A DNA stretch of 64,000 bases, from NCBI RefSeq assembly GCF_003429005.1, contig NZ_QVQV01000008.1:1-64000 (forward strand), in the 5' to 3' direction. Origin of the DNA: Paraburkholderia sp. DHOC27 (GTDB lineage Bacteria > Pseudomonadota > Gammaproteobacteria > Burkholderiales > Burkholderiaceae). A model generated the notes under the pieces. It ran no database searches. It was given only the letters and a program-made list of their open reading frames with translations, and had not been told where the DNA came from. A program made the position numbers and the translations under genes. Below, in pieces: positions 26,564 to 36,312 of this stretch; within the stretch, counting starts at the first letter, position 1, and each line of letters begins with the position of its first letter.

Positions 26564-27808
26564 CTACAGATCAAACCCAAGTTGTGCCTTGCCGAGCGGC
26601 GTAAGATCGTCGGCCGTCGCGCGTCCGGTGAAATCCACTTCGAAATGGTCAGCCGGAAAATCGGGCGGGCTCTCGCCCTTCAGGAAGCTCGGCAACTGCC
26701 GCTTCAGATAGGCGTCGTTCTTGGCGCAGGTGGGCGCCGAGGGGATATACATCACATTGCTATAGCCCGCGCCGCGATGTTCGTCTTCCACCGCGTGAAT
26801 CACGTCGCTGTGCCAGAACACGGTATCGCCCGCTTCCATCTTCGGAATCGACGAGAGCGCTTCGAACAGGGGCGCGTGAAACTCCGTCTTGATCGACAGC
26901 GCGCGGCCCGGCATCGCACCGCACAGGTCGTCCTCGGCCACGTCGTCCTGCAACGCGCGCAGCAGGATATACGCCATCGCATTGGCAATGGGCACGAGTT
27001 GCAGGGTGCCGTCGCCCGGACCTTGCGGTGTCAGCGCAGTCCATCCTTGGAACGTGCGGAACATCGAGCACACCGCAGGCGAGGCGATCTCCTCCACCTC
27101 CGTGCGGTAAGCGGCATCGAACGGATCGTAGTCGCGCCAGTTACCTGCAAACACGTGGCGGTAGACGTGACGAAAATTGCTTTCGATCCAGCGCTCGACC
27201 GAGCCGCCATCGCAATGCGCCGACAAGCCAAGCGACGCGGAACCCGGCGGCCGGCGACGCAGCCGGTCGGCATACACCGGCACGCGATCCGGATCGAAGT
27301 GCACGCGGCCTTCGCTCTCGGTGCGCCACAGGCGGTTCAGAAACACGCGCGCCGTGGTCAGTGCTTCGGACTGCCTGGCGAGCATCTGCGGCTTCGACCA
27401 GTACACGCCGTAGATTTGCGGTTTGCTGGACGCCAGTTGCCCAAAGTATTTGTCTTCGGCGCGGTTTTCGAGCCGCTTGTCGAGGTTATTGCGCTCGACG
27501 TACTGCGCAATGTCCGCGTCCCAGCCCTGCACCAGTTCGCGGGGAAACACCTTGCGGATCACGCACGCGCCGCGCGCCTTGATGAGCCCGATCTGCTCTG
27601 CTGTGATGCGCTGTTCGACGATATCGGCAAACTGGATTTCGGGGATCACGTCCTCGCCGCGATCGCGCTGCGCGGCAATCCGTTTCGCCTCGGCGCTGAT
27701 CGCAGCTTCGACTTCGGCGAAGACTTCCCGATAGTTTGGCAACGCAGCGCGCAGCGCCCGTTTGGCTTGCCGGATCGCGCCCGGCAGATCTTCGACGATT
27801 AACGCCAT
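26564..27808 (-). CDS. DUF1479 family 2-oxoglutarate/Fe(II)-type oxygenase
   Basis: A 414-aa protein of the DUF1479 (YbiU-like) family. The jelly-roll iron site is visible as HCD (H198, D200 in LSAHCDGGS) and the distal His in FWHSDVIHAVEDEHRG (H338 with Arg345 as a likely 2-oxoglutarate contact). Substrates for the family are not established. GGAG precedes the ATG at 27808 by 7 nt. It shares a 92-bp divergent control region with an AraC gene and is followed by the orphan sugar-binding protein. Confidence 0.87.
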   Translation of the reverse strand: MALIVEDLPGAIRQAKRALRAALPNYREVFAEVEAAISAEAKRIAAQRDRGEDVIPEIQFADIVEQRITAEQIGLIKARGACVIRKVFPRELVQGWDADIAQYVERNNLDKRLENRAEDKYFGQLASSKPQIYGVYWSKPQMLARQSEALTTARVFLNRLWRTESEGRVHFDPDRVPVYADRLRRRPPGSASLGLSAHCDGGSVERWIESNFRHVYRHVFAGNWRDYDPFDAAYRTEVEEIASPAVCSMFRTFQGWTALTPQGPGDGTLQLVPIANAMAYILLRALQDDVAEDDLCGAMPGRALSIKTEFHAPLFEALSSIPKMEAGDTVFWHSDVIHAVEDEHRGAGYSNVMYIPSAPTCAKNDAYLKRQLPSFLKGESPPDFPADHFEVDFTGRATADDLTPLGKAQLGFDL

Positions 27809-27828
27809 GATTGTCTCCGTGTGATTTG

Positions 27829-27844
27829 ATATGCCCGAGCATAT
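27829..27844. promoter_or_regulatory. ATATGC-N4-GCATAT palindrome (candidate AraC operator)
   Basis: A perfect 6-bp inverted repeat with a 4-bp centre lies in the middle of the short divergent control region between the DUF1479 and AraC genes. The position and symmetry suit a regulator site; no direct evidence of binding. Confidence 0.4.
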
Positions 27845-27900
27845 GACGGGCGGACTCGCACGAGTGATACTATTCAGGCAATTCATTTGCGTTTTCAGCC

Positions 27901-28866
27901 ATGAAACCAGCCTACGAGCACGTCGAGTTCGGCGAGAACTGTTCGCTGCGGGTTTACCATCGGCGCCTGCCGCGCATTCCGTTCGAGTGGCATCACCATC
28001 CCGAGTACGAGTTAACGCTAACCATGAACAGTCATGGCAAGCGCTACATCGGCGACTCTGTCACCGACTATGAAGCCGAGGATCTCGTCCTCGTGCCGCC
28101 GGATTTGCCCCATACGTGGGCCTCGAATCGTTCCATCGACCCTGCCTCGCCGCAGGTCGCCATCGTGATCTGGTTCGACGGCGACTGGGCGCGCCGCATG
28201 GCGGATTGCTGCCCCGAATATGAACCGCTGCGCAAACTGCTGCGCCGCGCCGCCTGCGGCCTCGCCTTCGCCCCGCCCGCCGGCAACGCGATGCGCGAGC
28301 GGCTTGCGCACCTGCTTTCCAGCGAGGCACGCGAGCGCCTCGGCACCGCGCTCGACATTCTCTGCACGCTGGCCGACGCACCGGGCCAACCGCTGGCATC
28401 GCCCAGCACGTTCAATGAAGCAATCGGGCCCTCCGGTCACGAACCCGAACGGATCAACCGGGTTCTTTCCGTGATCGACGCCCGCTTCGCCGAGCCGCTG
28501 CGCATGGCGGAACTGTGCGAGGCCGCGAATCTGTCGGAACGCTCGCTCACGCGCTACTTCGTGCAACACATCGGCGAGAGCGTCGGACGGTATATCGCCC
28601 GCGTGCGGATCGGACACGCATGCCGCATGCTGGTGGATACCTCCTTGCCCGTCGCTGTGATTGCCGCGCGCTCAGGCTTCGCGAACGTCGCCAATTTCAA
28701 CCGGCAGTTCAGGGCCGCGAAACAGACCACACCAGCGGAATATCGGCGCCGCTTCGCGGCTGCGGGTTCGCCTGATACCGATGCCTCTGCCAGCTTGACC
28801 GAGCGCTCGCCGTCTCTGCAACGCAAGCGCAAGACAGCAGGTTCACAAGGCGAACTCACCGCTTAG
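27901..28866 (+). CDS. AraC-family transcriptional regulator (cupin type)
   Basis: A 321-aa regulator with an N-terminal cupin (FEWHHHPEYELTL) that likely binds a small ligand, and a C-terminal double helix-turn-helix (MAELCEAANLSERSLTRYF and VAVIAARSGFANVANFNRQFR, then TPAEYRRRF). It is divergent from the DUF1479 gene across 92 bp and probably controls that gene and the binding protein behind it. Confidence 0.92.
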   Translation: MKPAYEHVEFGENCSLRVYHRRLPRIPFEWHHHPEYELTLTMNSHGKRYIGDSVTDYEAEDLVLVPPDLPHTWASNRSIDPASPQVAIVIWFDGDWARRMADCCPEYEPLRKLLRRAACGLAFAPPAGNAMRERLAHLLSSEARERLGTALDILCTLADAPGQPLASPSTFNEAIGPSGHEPERINRVLSVIDARFAEPLRMAELCEAANLSERSLTRYFVQHIGESVGRYIARVRIGHACRMLVDTSLPVAVIAARSGFANVANFNRQFRAAKQTTPAEYRRRFAAAGSPDTDASASLTERSPSLQRKRKTAGSQGELTA

Positions 28867-28930
28867 GATTGCCATACATTATGAAAACGAGCCTGCGCAT
28901 CATGATTAGGGCGTATCAAGCAAGGAACGC

Positions 28931-29899
28931 ATGGACCGTCTGACCTGCATCAGCGTGTTCGTCGCCGCCGTCGACGAAGGCAGTTTCGCCGCTGCTGCAC
29001 GGCGGTTTGGCTTATCTGCCGCGATGGCTGGCAAATATGTGAGCGCGATCGAGGCCGAACTCAATGCCAGACTGCTTCACCGCACGACGCGTCGTCTGAG
29101 TCTCACGGAAATCGGCCACACCTATTACGCGCGTTGCAAGCGGATTCTCGAAGCATGGGACGAGGCCAATCGCGAGGCGAGCGATGCGCGCGGTACCGCA
29201 CGCGGCGTGTTGCGTGTCGCCGCGCCCGTCACGTTCGGCGCGATGCATCTCGGCCCGGTGCTCGCCCGATACCTGGCGGATCATCCCCACGTCAACGTCG
29301 AGGTGTCGTTGAGCGATCGTTATGTCGATCTGCTCGAAACCGGCGTAGACGTGGCCGTGCGGATTGGGCGCCTGCCTGATTCAGCGCTGGTGGCGCGGCG
29401 TCTCGCACCGTGCCGCATGGTGATCTGCGCGTCACCCGCGTTCCTCGAGAAGAACGGCACGCCGCGCAGTCCCGACGATCTCCAGCAGGCGCCGCGACTC
29501 ACGTTTAGTGAGGCGGTGTCAGCCGGCGACTGGATGTTGACCGACAGCCAGGGGCGCGTGCATCAGGTTAGCGGCCCGAGCCGCCTGTCTGCCAACAATA
29601 CTCAACTGTTGCTCGCCGCCGCGCTGGAAGGAAGCGGGATTGTCTATGGACCGACGTTCGTGTTCGGCGAGCACATCGCACGCGGCGAACTCATCGAACT
29701 GCTGCCCGATTATCACGCGGCGGAACTGACGATCCAGGCGGTGTTTCCCAGTGCGCAGCACCTGTCGCTCAAAGTGCGTCATCTGCTGGACTATCTGGCC
29801 GCTGCATTCGGCGACGCACCGCCGTGGGACCAGCACACACCACAACGCATTCAGCGCGCGCGGCAACCTCAGAGAAAGTCGCGGCGCGCGAAGGCCTGA
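28931..29899 (+). CDS. LysR-family regulator (CrgA-like)
   Basis: A 322-aa LysR regulator: N-terminal winged helix (GSFAAAARRFGLSAAMAGKYVSAIE) and a periplasmic-binding-type effector domain of the CrgA/AaeR subgroup (DRYVDLLETGVDVAVRIG). It starts 64 bp after the AraC gene on the same strand and is convergent with a hydrolase gene; its target is unclear. The C-terminus is basic (RARQPQRKSRRAKA), unusual for the family. Confidence 0.9.
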   Translation: MDRLTCISVFVAAVDEGSFAAAARRFGLSAAMAGKYVSAIEAELNARLLHRTTRRLSLTEIGHTYYARCKRILEAWDEANREASDARGTARGVLRVAAPVTFGAMHLGPVLARYLADHPHVNVEVSLSDRYVDLLETGVDVAVRIGRLPDSALVARRLAPCRMVICASPAFLEKNGTPRSPDDLQQAPRLTFSEAVSAGDWMLTDSQGRVHQVSGPSRLSANNTQLLLAAALEGSGIVYGPTFVFGEHIARGELIELLPDYHAAELTIQAVFPSAQHLSLKVRHLLDYLAAAFGDAPPWDQHTPQRIQRARQPQRKSRRAKA

Positions 29900-29939
29900 C
29901 AATCGAACGCGCCATGAACGTTTAGGCTCGCACGAAACC

Positions 29940-30755
29940 CTACTCGTGCGTGCTGCAGTTATCGTCACTCGCCAGCGGTTCGAGTTCAGCAACGAACTCC
30001 CGGATAACCGTGGCAACCGCCGCCGGCGCTTCGAGCGGCGACAGATGCCCAATGCCCGGTAACACGTGCAGCCGGGCGCCCTGGATGCGCGGCAGCAATT
30101 CGTTGCGCAGCGTCTCCACGCTATCCACCTGATCGCGCTCACCCGAAATCACCGTGACGGGCACATTGATAACGCCAACCTCAGCCGTGATGTCTTCGAG
30201 CATGCCGGCGTTGGGCCATGCAGCTTTCGCTTGCGGCGCACCGCGCAGACTGTCGGCGATGACCTGTTCACGTTGCGCGCGCGTCAGCGGGTTGGCGGTC
30301 AGCACGTTGTCGAGGACCCCACTGATTGATTCACGCGAATCGTAAGCAGAACTCATCGCTGCACGTTGCTCGGCCGAAAACTTCATTGCCGAGGGCGGCG
30401 ATGGCGCGACCAGCACCACGCCCTGCAGTCCTTGAGGCCGACGCGACGCGAGCAGTTGCGCCACCTTGCCGCCCATCGAATGCCCAACCAGCACGAAAGC
30501 GCGCAGTTTCAGCTCGGCAATCACGTCCTCGGCGTCGTCGGCCAGATCGGCGATGGTGTAGCCGTGCGCCGGCGCGTCGGACTCACCCCAGCCGCGATGA
30601 TCAATGGCGATGGACCGATATGCGCTCGACAGGCTGTCCACAACGCCATCCCACGTGCGGCACGAACCACCCCAGTAGTGCAGAAACACCAGCGCCAGGC
30701 GCCCCTCGCCCTGCTCCTCGACGTGAATCCGCGCACCTCTCGTATGGATATCCAT
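29940..30755 (-). CDS. Alpha/beta hydrolase
   Basis: A 271-aa cytosolic alpha/beta hydrolase: oxyanion segment LHYWGGS, nucleophile S93 in GHSMGG, acid Asp in SGERDQ and His in GIGHLSPLEAP. Similar enzymes are esterases, lactonases or C-C hydrolases; the substrate cannot be told. AGGGAG lies about 8 nt before the ATG at 30755. It lies downstream of a LysR gene on the same strand. Confidence 0.87.
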   Translation of the reverse strand: MDIHTRGARIHVEEQGEGRLALVFLHYWGGSCRTWDGVVDSLSSAYRSIAIDHRGWGESDAPAHGYTIADLADDAEDVIAELKLRAFVLVGHSMGGKVAQLLASRRPQGLQGVVLVAPSPPSAMKFSAEQRAAMSSAYDSRESISGVLDNVLTANPLTRAQREQVIADSLRGAPQAKAAWPNAGMLEDITAEVGVINVPVTVISGERDQVDSVETLRNELLPRIQGARLHVLPGIGHLSPLEAPAAVATVIREFVAELEPLASDDNCSTHE

Positions 30756-30913
30756 TGCAATGCTCCCTTGATTTCTGGTCTGCTGTGCCAGTGGCACATC
30801 GCTCGACTCGCCCGGCCAAATCCGGACCCGAGGAGAAATCATAGAATGCATCGTCTTACGCGATAATCCATCTCTTCGTATCAGCAGTCGATCATGTGGT
30901 GATCGAATCGCGC

Positions 30914-31837
30914 TCACCGTCCATCGAATTTCTCCGCCAGCCGCCGCTCACGAAAAGCCTCGACCACGAAGTCGACAAATGCGCGCGTTCTCGCCGGCAA
31001 CAGCTTCTTGTTCGGGTAGTAGAGCGAAATCGGCCCCTGCTCGGCGTACCACGTTGGCAGCAGCCGCATGAGCGTGCCTTCCGATAACCAGCGAGCGGCG
31101 TGGGGCATCGGCAGGTAGGCAATGCCCTGGCCGAGCATCGCAGCGTGGGCGATCGCCTCGGGGTCGTCGAAGATGATGCGCGTACGAGACTCCGCGCGGT
31201 ATTGCTCGCCGAGCTGGTTGCGCAGCGTCCAGACCCGCAGCCGCCCGGTCGTGGCCGAGCGCCGCACGATGGCGTCGAACTGGTCCAGTTCCGCCGGATG
31301 TTTAGGCATCTTCCGCGTCGCCATGTAAGCAGGCGACGCAACCACGACGACATGCGTGTGCGCGAGTTCGCGCGCCACGATGCCCGGCGTGAGTTCGATG
31401 CCACCGCCAATGGCGACGTCGAAGCCGCCCGCAATCAGATCGACGGGCCGGTTATCGAAATGCCAGTCCGGCACGATGGCGGGATACCGCGCAAGAAAAT
31501 CGCCGAGCAGCGGGACCAGATACTCGCGGCCAAACGCGAGTCCCAGGCTGACTTTCAACAAACCCGCAGGCTTGCCCTCCTGGGTCGTCGCGCCCGCAAA
31601 CGCATCCTGCAGCGCCGTGAAGGGCTCGCTCACCTCGCGCAGAAACTGCTCGCCCGCCGGCGTCAGCGTGAGATTGCGCGTGCTGCGCTGAAACAGCCGC
31701 AGTCCGAGCGCGGCCTCCAGCCGTGCGACGTTCTTGCTGATCGCCGCGGGTGTCAAACCGAGCCGGCGCGCCGCCGCGGAAAAACTGCCGTGCTCGGCCG
31801 TCAGCACGAAGGATTCGACGAGATTGAGCGCTTCCAT
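30914..31837 (-). CDS. LysR-family transcriptional regulator
   Basis: A 307-aa LysR protein: HTH GSFSAAARRLGLTPAAISKNVARLE, then an effector domain with the CrgA-like DVAIGGGIEL pattern. It is divergent from an SDR gene across 110 bp and upstream of the hydrolase on its own strand, so it could control either. The divergent SDR is the more usual target. Confidence 0.91.
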   Translation of the reverse strand: MEALNLVESFVLTAEHGSFSAAARRLGLTPAAISKNVARLEAALGLRLFQRSTRNLTLTPAGEQFLREVSEPFTALQDAFAGATTQEGKPAGLLKVSLGLAFGREYLVPLLGDFLARYPAIVPDWHFDNRPVDLIAGGFDVAIGGGIELTPGIVARELAHTHVVVVASPAYMATRKMPKHPAELDQFDAIVRRSATTGRLRVWTLRNQLGEQYRAESRTRIIFDDPEAIAHAAMLGQGIAYLPMPHAARWLSEGTLMRLLPTWYAEQGPISLYYPNKKLLPARTRAFVDFVVEAFRERRLAEKFDGR

Positions 31838-31947
31838 TGAATGAGGATTCGATACAAATGGTTGAAAGAGATAGTCTAGATCACCCGCTACTCAAGGTGT
31901 AATCAAGAGTCGATACTGCGTCCATCAACACTCACCTCGAGCACATC

Positions 31948-32691
31948 ATGACTTCGAATCTGAACGGAAAAGTAGCGTTTGTCACCGGCGGCAGCCGGGG
32001 TATTGGCGCAGCCATCGTGCGGCGTCTGGCGCGCGATGGCGCGACTGTGGCATTCACTTACAAGGGATCGGCGGCCAACGCGAGTGCGCTTGCTGCCGAG
32101 ATTGAAACGGCCGGTGGACGTGCCCTTGCATTGCAGGCCGACGCGGGCGACGCGGCTGCCGTCGGACGCGCAATTGACGCCGCCGCAACCCAGTTTGGCA
32201 AGATCGACATTCTCGTCAACAATGCAGGCGTTCTCTTGATGGGCGGCGTCGACACGTATTCGCTGGAGGATTTCGACCGTACGCTTCAGGTCAATGTGCG
32301 CGCCGTGTTCGTGGCGATCAAGGCCGTGCTGCCCCACATGGGCAACGGCGGCCGCATCGTCAACATCAGCAGCGTCAACGCCGAACGCATGCCGTTTGCC
32401 GGCGGCGCCGCTTACGCCATGAGCAAGTCCGCGCTACGCGGTCTGGTGCAAGGTCTGGCGCGCGACCTCGGCCCGAAGGGCATCACTGTCAACAACGTGC
32501 AACCGGGTCCGGTGGACACTGACATGAATCCCGAAACAGGTGATTTCGCTGCGATGCTGCATGGTCTGATGGCACTGCCGCGCCACGCGCATCCTGACGA
32601 AGTGGCCGGGATGGTGGCTTACGTGGTCAGCCCGGAAGCCGGCTTCGTGACCGGCGCCAATCTGACCATCGATGGCGGCTTCAACGCTTGA
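31948..32691 (+). CDS. SDR-family oxidoreductase
   Basis: A 247-aa classical short-chain dehydrogenase/reductase: cofactor motif TGGSRGIG (13-20), NNAG, the catalytic Ser in NISSVN and YxxxK (YAMSKS). Sequence is closest in style to 3-oxoacyl-ACP reductase-like enzymes of unknown substrate that sit beside LysR genes. Gene divergent from such a LysR. NADPH preference is suggested by the Arg in GSRGIG. Confidence 0.92.
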   Translation: MTSNLNGKVAFVTGGSRGIGAAIVRRLARDGATVAFTYKGSAANASALAAEIETAGGRALALQADAGDAAAVGRAIDAAATQFGKIDILVNNAGVLLMGGVDTYSLEDFDRTLQVNVRAVFVAIKAVLPHMGNGGRIVNISSVNAERMPFAGGAAYAMSKSALRGLVQGLARDLGPKGITVNNVQPGPVDTDMNPETGDFAAMLHGLMALPRHAHPDEVAGMVAYVVSPEAGFVTGANLTIDGGFNA

Positions 32692-32786
32692 GCGCGGCGT
32701 TGCATCTTGGTCCTGCCTGTATTAATCGGCAGGACGAACTAATCTTGAGGGCGCGGCCAGCGCTCTCCCTCAATTGAGGTGACATT

Positions 32787-33722
32787 ATGATGACGATGAT
32801 GAAAGCCATTCAGGTGTCGACGTTCGGCGCGCCCGATGTCCTGGAGTGGGTCGATCTGGAGAAACCGCGGCCAGCGGCCAATGAAGTGCTGGTCGAAGTG
32901 GCGCGCGCCGGAGTCGGCCCGTGGGATGCGTGGATTCGCGCCGGTAAAAGCGTGCTCCCGCAGCCGTTGCCGCTTACGCCCGGGTCCGATATCTCGGGAA
33001 CAGTGGTCGAACTCGGCGCAGACGTAACAGAATTTGCCGTCGGCGATCGCGTCTTTGGCGTGACCAATCCGCGCTTCACCAACGGCTATGCGCAGTTTGC
33101 GACGGTGCGTGCCAGCATGATCGCAAAGATGCCTGCCGGCATGCGCTTTGACGATGCCGCTTCGATGCCGGTGATCGCCGTGACGGCGTGGCAAATGCTG
33201 CACGATTTCGCGCATGTTTCGGCCGGGCAACGCGTGCTGATCTATGGCGGGGCCGGCAATGTCGGCGCGTACGCCGTGCAGCTTGCGCGCATCGCGGGTG
33301 CGTTCGTCGTCGCCACGGCATCCAGCAAGGATCTCCAGCGCGTGAAAGATAGCGGCGCGCACGAAGTACTGGATCGCTCGGCGTCGCTCGATGCTTACGC
33401 GGATTCCTTCGACGTGATCGTCGATACGGTTGGCGCAGACGCGCTGCAAGGCAGCTATGCGCTCGTCAAACGCGGCGGAACGATCGTATCCATCGTGGAA
33501 AAGCCCGACGAAAAACGCGCCGCGCAACGCGAGTCACGCGCGGACTTTCTGCTCGTCTCCGTCGCCACGGCCACCCTCGAAACGCTCGCTGATCTGGTCA
33601 TGAAAGGTCAACTGAAGACTCATCTCGGCGATGAGCTACCGCTTCGCGACGCACGGCTTGCACATCAGATGATCGAGGGATCGCAGCAGCACCGGCCAGG
33701 AAAGATATTGCTGGTGCCCTGA
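32787..33722 (+). CDS. MDR-family NADP-dependent oxidoreductase (quinone reductase-like)
   Basis: A 311-aa zinc-free medium-chain dehydrogenase/reductase: GroES-like N-terminal half (TPGSDISGTVVELG) and Rossmann half with the nucleotide motif YGGAGNVGAYAVQLA. No structural zinc Cys cluster. Similar proteins reduce quinones or enones. GAGG lies 7 nt before the ATG at 32787; the start is a run of Met-rich codons (MMTMMK), so initiation at the later ATGs is possible. Gene follows the SDR by 95 bp on the same strand. Confidence 0.88.
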   Translation: MMTMMKAIQVSTFGAPDVLEWVDLEKPRPAANEVLVEVARAGVGPWDAWIRAGKSVLPQPLPLTPGSDISGTVVELGADVTEFAVGDRVFGVTNPRFTNGYAQFATVRASMIAKMPAGMRFDDAASMPVIAVTAWQMLHDFAHVSAGQRVLIYGGAGNVGAYAVQLARIAGAFVVATASSKDLQRVKDSGAHEVLDRSASLDAYADSFDVIVDTVGADALQGSYALVKRGGTIVSIVEKPDEKRAAQRESRADFLLVSVATATLETLADLVMKGQLKTHLGDELPLRDARLAHQMIEGSQQHRPGKILLVP

Positions 33723-33771
33723 ATGCCGTTGGCAGACGGCTACGCCCGAATCAGCGCCTCGGTAAAAAGCC

Positions 33772-34542
33772 TCACACGGGCGTGTAAATCGCGAGCTTCA
33801 GCGCGGGATCGTCGTTCGCCTGGAACGTAGCGTACTCGTACCGCAGCAGCCCACGTTGTGGATGCATGAGCAACTTGCGTCCGGATACGCCGCTCACCAC
33901 ATCATGCGCGTTCCACCACTGCGCGAATTCAGCACTGTGCGAGCGCAGGCGCTCGACCAGCGCGACGAAGGTTGGATCGTTGGCGTGCAGATCATGCGTC
34001 GCGCGAAACAGCGCAATCATGCGGCGCGCCTCATCGGCCCACGTCTCGCCGAACAGGCGCCGCGCGTCCGCTTCGATAAACATGAACACGAGGATGTTGC
34101 GATCGGCTTTCGCCAGACGCTGAAAGCCGAGAAATTCCGCGGCCGCCGTGTTCCAGGTCAGGATGTCCCAACGCCGGCCTGTCACGTACGCCGGCAAAGG
34201 CAGGCTCGCCACCATGCGCTCGATGGCAGGCGGCACGCGCTCCACCTCGAAAGCCCGATGCGGGTGCTCGCGCGCCAGTGCCCGCATATGCGCAGCTTCG
34301 ACCTCGCCAAGTTGCAGCGCACGGGCGAGCGCATCGAGCGTTGCATGGGAAGGGCTAACCGTTCGTCCTTGTTCGAGCCGCACATACCAGTCCACGCCGA
34401 TGCCGGCCAACTCCGCGACCTCTTCGCGCCGCAAGCCAGGCGTGCGGCGGCGCCGGCCATTGCTGGCGTGTTGCGTTGGATCGAGCCGTTGCCGGCGCGA
34501 GCGCAGGAAGTCGCCCAGTTCGCTTCGTTTTGCCGCCGGCAT
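33772..34542 (-). CDS. XRE-family regulator with MmyB-like ligand domain
   Basis: A 256-aa regulator: N-terminal Xre helix-turn-helix in the variant RRTPGLRREEVAELAGIGVDWYVRLEQGR, followed by the MmyB-like ligand-binding domain (TWNTAAAEFLGF, then GLLRYEYATFQ). Such proteins often control an adjacent divergent dehydrogenase gene, as here (gap 109 bp). GAGGA lies a few nt before the ATG at 34542; the frame upstream is not supported. Confidence 0.9.
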   Translation of the reverse strand: MPAAKRSELGDFLRSRRQRLDPTQHASNGRRRRTPGLRREEVAELAGIGVDWYVRLEQGRTVSPSHATLDALARALQLGEVEAAHMRALAREHPHRAFEVERVPPAIERMVASLPLPAYVTGRRWDILTWNTAAAEFLGFQRLAKADRNILVFMFIEADARRLFGETWADEARRMIALFRATHDLHANDPTFVALVERLRSHSAEFAQWWNAHDVVSGVSGRKLLMHPQRGLLRYEYATFQANDDPALKLAIYTPV

Positions 34543-34651
34543 GTCGTCCTCGAAGAAGGTGGTACGCAGCAATCCTGGGATAGTGCCAGGCCTTGTTAGC
34601 GATTCTAGCGCTGCCAGAATGGTGCGATCGACACTATCCGAGGAGCACACG

Positions 34652-35731
34652 ATGAAAGCCGCAGTGCTAAATGCATTTGGACAACCGCTCGAGATTGTCG
34701 AGAAACCGGACCCGCAGATCGGCACGGGAGAGGTGATCGTCGATGTCGTGGCCGCGCCGGTACTATCGTACGCGAACGAAGTATTCAGCGGCGAGCGGCG
34801 CTATCTGATGGAATTGCCCATGATTCCCGGTTGTGGCGCAATTGGCCGCGTGAAGCTGAGCGGTCCCGACGCTACGCATCTGCAAACCGGCGACTGGGTA
34901 TTCTGCGACCCGACCGTGCGTTCGCGCGACGACGCCTTGACGCCCGACATCACGCTACAGGGATGGAGCGCGCGTGGCGACGGTGGCTTGCGTCTACAGC
35001 GGCACTTTCATGACGGCCCCTTCGCCCAACAGTTGCGTGTGCCGACCGAAAACGCGATCCGCATTGGCGCCATCGAACCGCACGAGGCCGCCCACTGGTG
35101 CGCGCTCAACGTCGCGCTCGTGCCGTACGGCGGCCTGCTGGCGGCCGCGCTACAGGCCGGCGAAACGCTGCTGGTGAGCGGCGCTACCGGCAACTTCGGC
35201 AGCGCCTGCGTGGCGGTGGCGCTGGCGATGGGCGCACGCTGTGTGGTTGCGCCAGGACGCAATACGAAAGCACTCGCTGATCTGGAGCGGCGCTTTGGCG
35301 AACGCGTGCGAACCGTCATCCTGTCCGGCAATGAAGACGTCGATCGTGAGCAGCTTCGCGCGGCGGCCCCTGGTCCAATTGATTGCGTGATCGATCTGCT
35401 GCCACCCTCGGCGGACACGAAGGCCGTTCGCGCGGCGGTCATGGCCGTGCGTCCCTATGGCCGCGTCATTTTGATGGGCGGCGTAGGCATGCTCGGCGGC
35501 GACGGACTGAGCCTGCCCTATCCGTGGATCATGCGTAACGACATCACGATCCGCGGCAAATGGATGTATCCGCCAGAAGCTGTCACCCGCATGACAGGCC
35601 TGGTTCGCGCGGGGCTGTTCGACCTCAGGCAATTCGAAGTCACCACATTTGCGCTCGATGACGCAAACGAGGCCGTCGCTCACGCCGCCCATCACGGCGG
35701 TCCATTCAGGATGACGGTGATTCAGCCTTAG
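34652..35731 (+). CDS. MDR-family alcohol dehydrogenase-like protein
   Basis: A 359-aa zinc-type medium-chain dehydrogenase fold lacking a complete set of zinc ligands (PGCGAIGRVKLSG at the usual catalytic-zinc region). The Rossmann motif is SGATGNFGSACVAVA. Similar proteins are crotonyl-CoA-reductase- or quinone-reductase-like. AGGAG lies about 6 nt before the ATG at 34652. Divergent from the XRE gene, which probably regulates it. Confidence 0.87.
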   Translation: MKAAVLNAFGQPLEIVEKPDPQIGTGEVIVDVVAAPVLSYANEVFSGERRYLMELPMIPGCGAIGRVKLSGPDATHLQTGDWVFCDPTVRSRDDALTPDITLQGWSARGDGGLRLQRHFHDGPFAQQLRVPTENAIRIGAIEPHEAAHWCALNVALVPYGGLLAAALQAGETLLVSGATGNFGSACVAVALAMGARCVVAPGRNTKALADLERRFGERVRTVILSGNEDVDREQLRAAAPGPIDCVIDLLPPSADTKAVRAAVMAVRPYGRVILMGGVGMLGGDGLSLPYPWIMRNDITIRGKWMYPPEAVTRMTGLVRAGLFDLRQFEVTTFALDDANEAVAHAAHHGGPFRMTVIQP

Positions 35732-35745
35732 CGTTGCTGGTGTTG

Positions 35746-36312
35746 CTAGCGTTGCCGGCGTTGTATTGGCCGGCCATTCGACACGCGCAGCGCTGCCATG
35801 CTTTCGAACACGCCGTCACGAAACACGAAAGCATGAAGCAGCGCGGCGCCGAGATGCGCGAAAAAGACGGCGAACAGCAACAGCGCCAGCACGGTATGCG
35901 TGTGCCGCAACGCCGCGTAAAGCGGCGCATCATGCGGCAACAAAGTCGGCAGATGAACGGCGCCGAACAGCACCACCGGATAGCCGCCCGCCGACAGCAT
36001 GCCCCAGCCGACGAGCGGCACCGCGAACATCAATGCGTACAGCGCAACGTGACTGGCGTGCGCTGCAAATGCGATGAGACGCGGCATCCCAGGCGGCAAT
36101 TGCGGCGGCGGATTGAGCAGGCGGTTGATCAGACGAAGCGCGACGAGTGCGAGCACTGCGATACCGAGCGGACGATGAATCGACACCAGCGCCTGATAAT
36201 GCAGCGGCGTCGTGACCATGCCAATGCCGATGAACAGCATCGCGACGATCATGACGGCCATGAGCCAATGCAACAACCGCGACAACGAGGGAAAAGCCTG
36301 AACTTTTGTCAT
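35746..36312 (-). CDS. Cytochrome b561
   Basis: A 188-aa di-heme cytochrome b561 of four membrane segments. Heme-ligand His residues are in SRLLHWLMA, SIHRPLGI, ASHVALYALMF and RHTHTVLALL. It can pass electrons from ubiquinol to a periplasmic oxidase. Its ATGA overlaps the catalase-related gene by 4 nt, showing translational coupling: together they are the common catalase-peroxidase/b561 pair, the b561 supplying electrons. Confidence 0.93.
   Translation of the reverse strand: MTKVQAFPSLSRLLHWLMAVMIVAMLFIGIGMVTTPLHYQALVSIHRPLGIAVLALVALRLINRLLNPPPQLPPGMPRLIAFAAHASHVALYALMFAVPLVGWGMLSAGGYPVVLFGAVHLPTLLPHDAPLYAALRHTHTVLALLLFAVFFAHLGAALLHAFVFRDGVFESMAALRVSNGRPIQRRQR

Noticed and set aside
26582..27802. 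406-codon plus-strand frame opposite the DUF1479 gene
   Set aside because: Antisense shadow; no family pattern.
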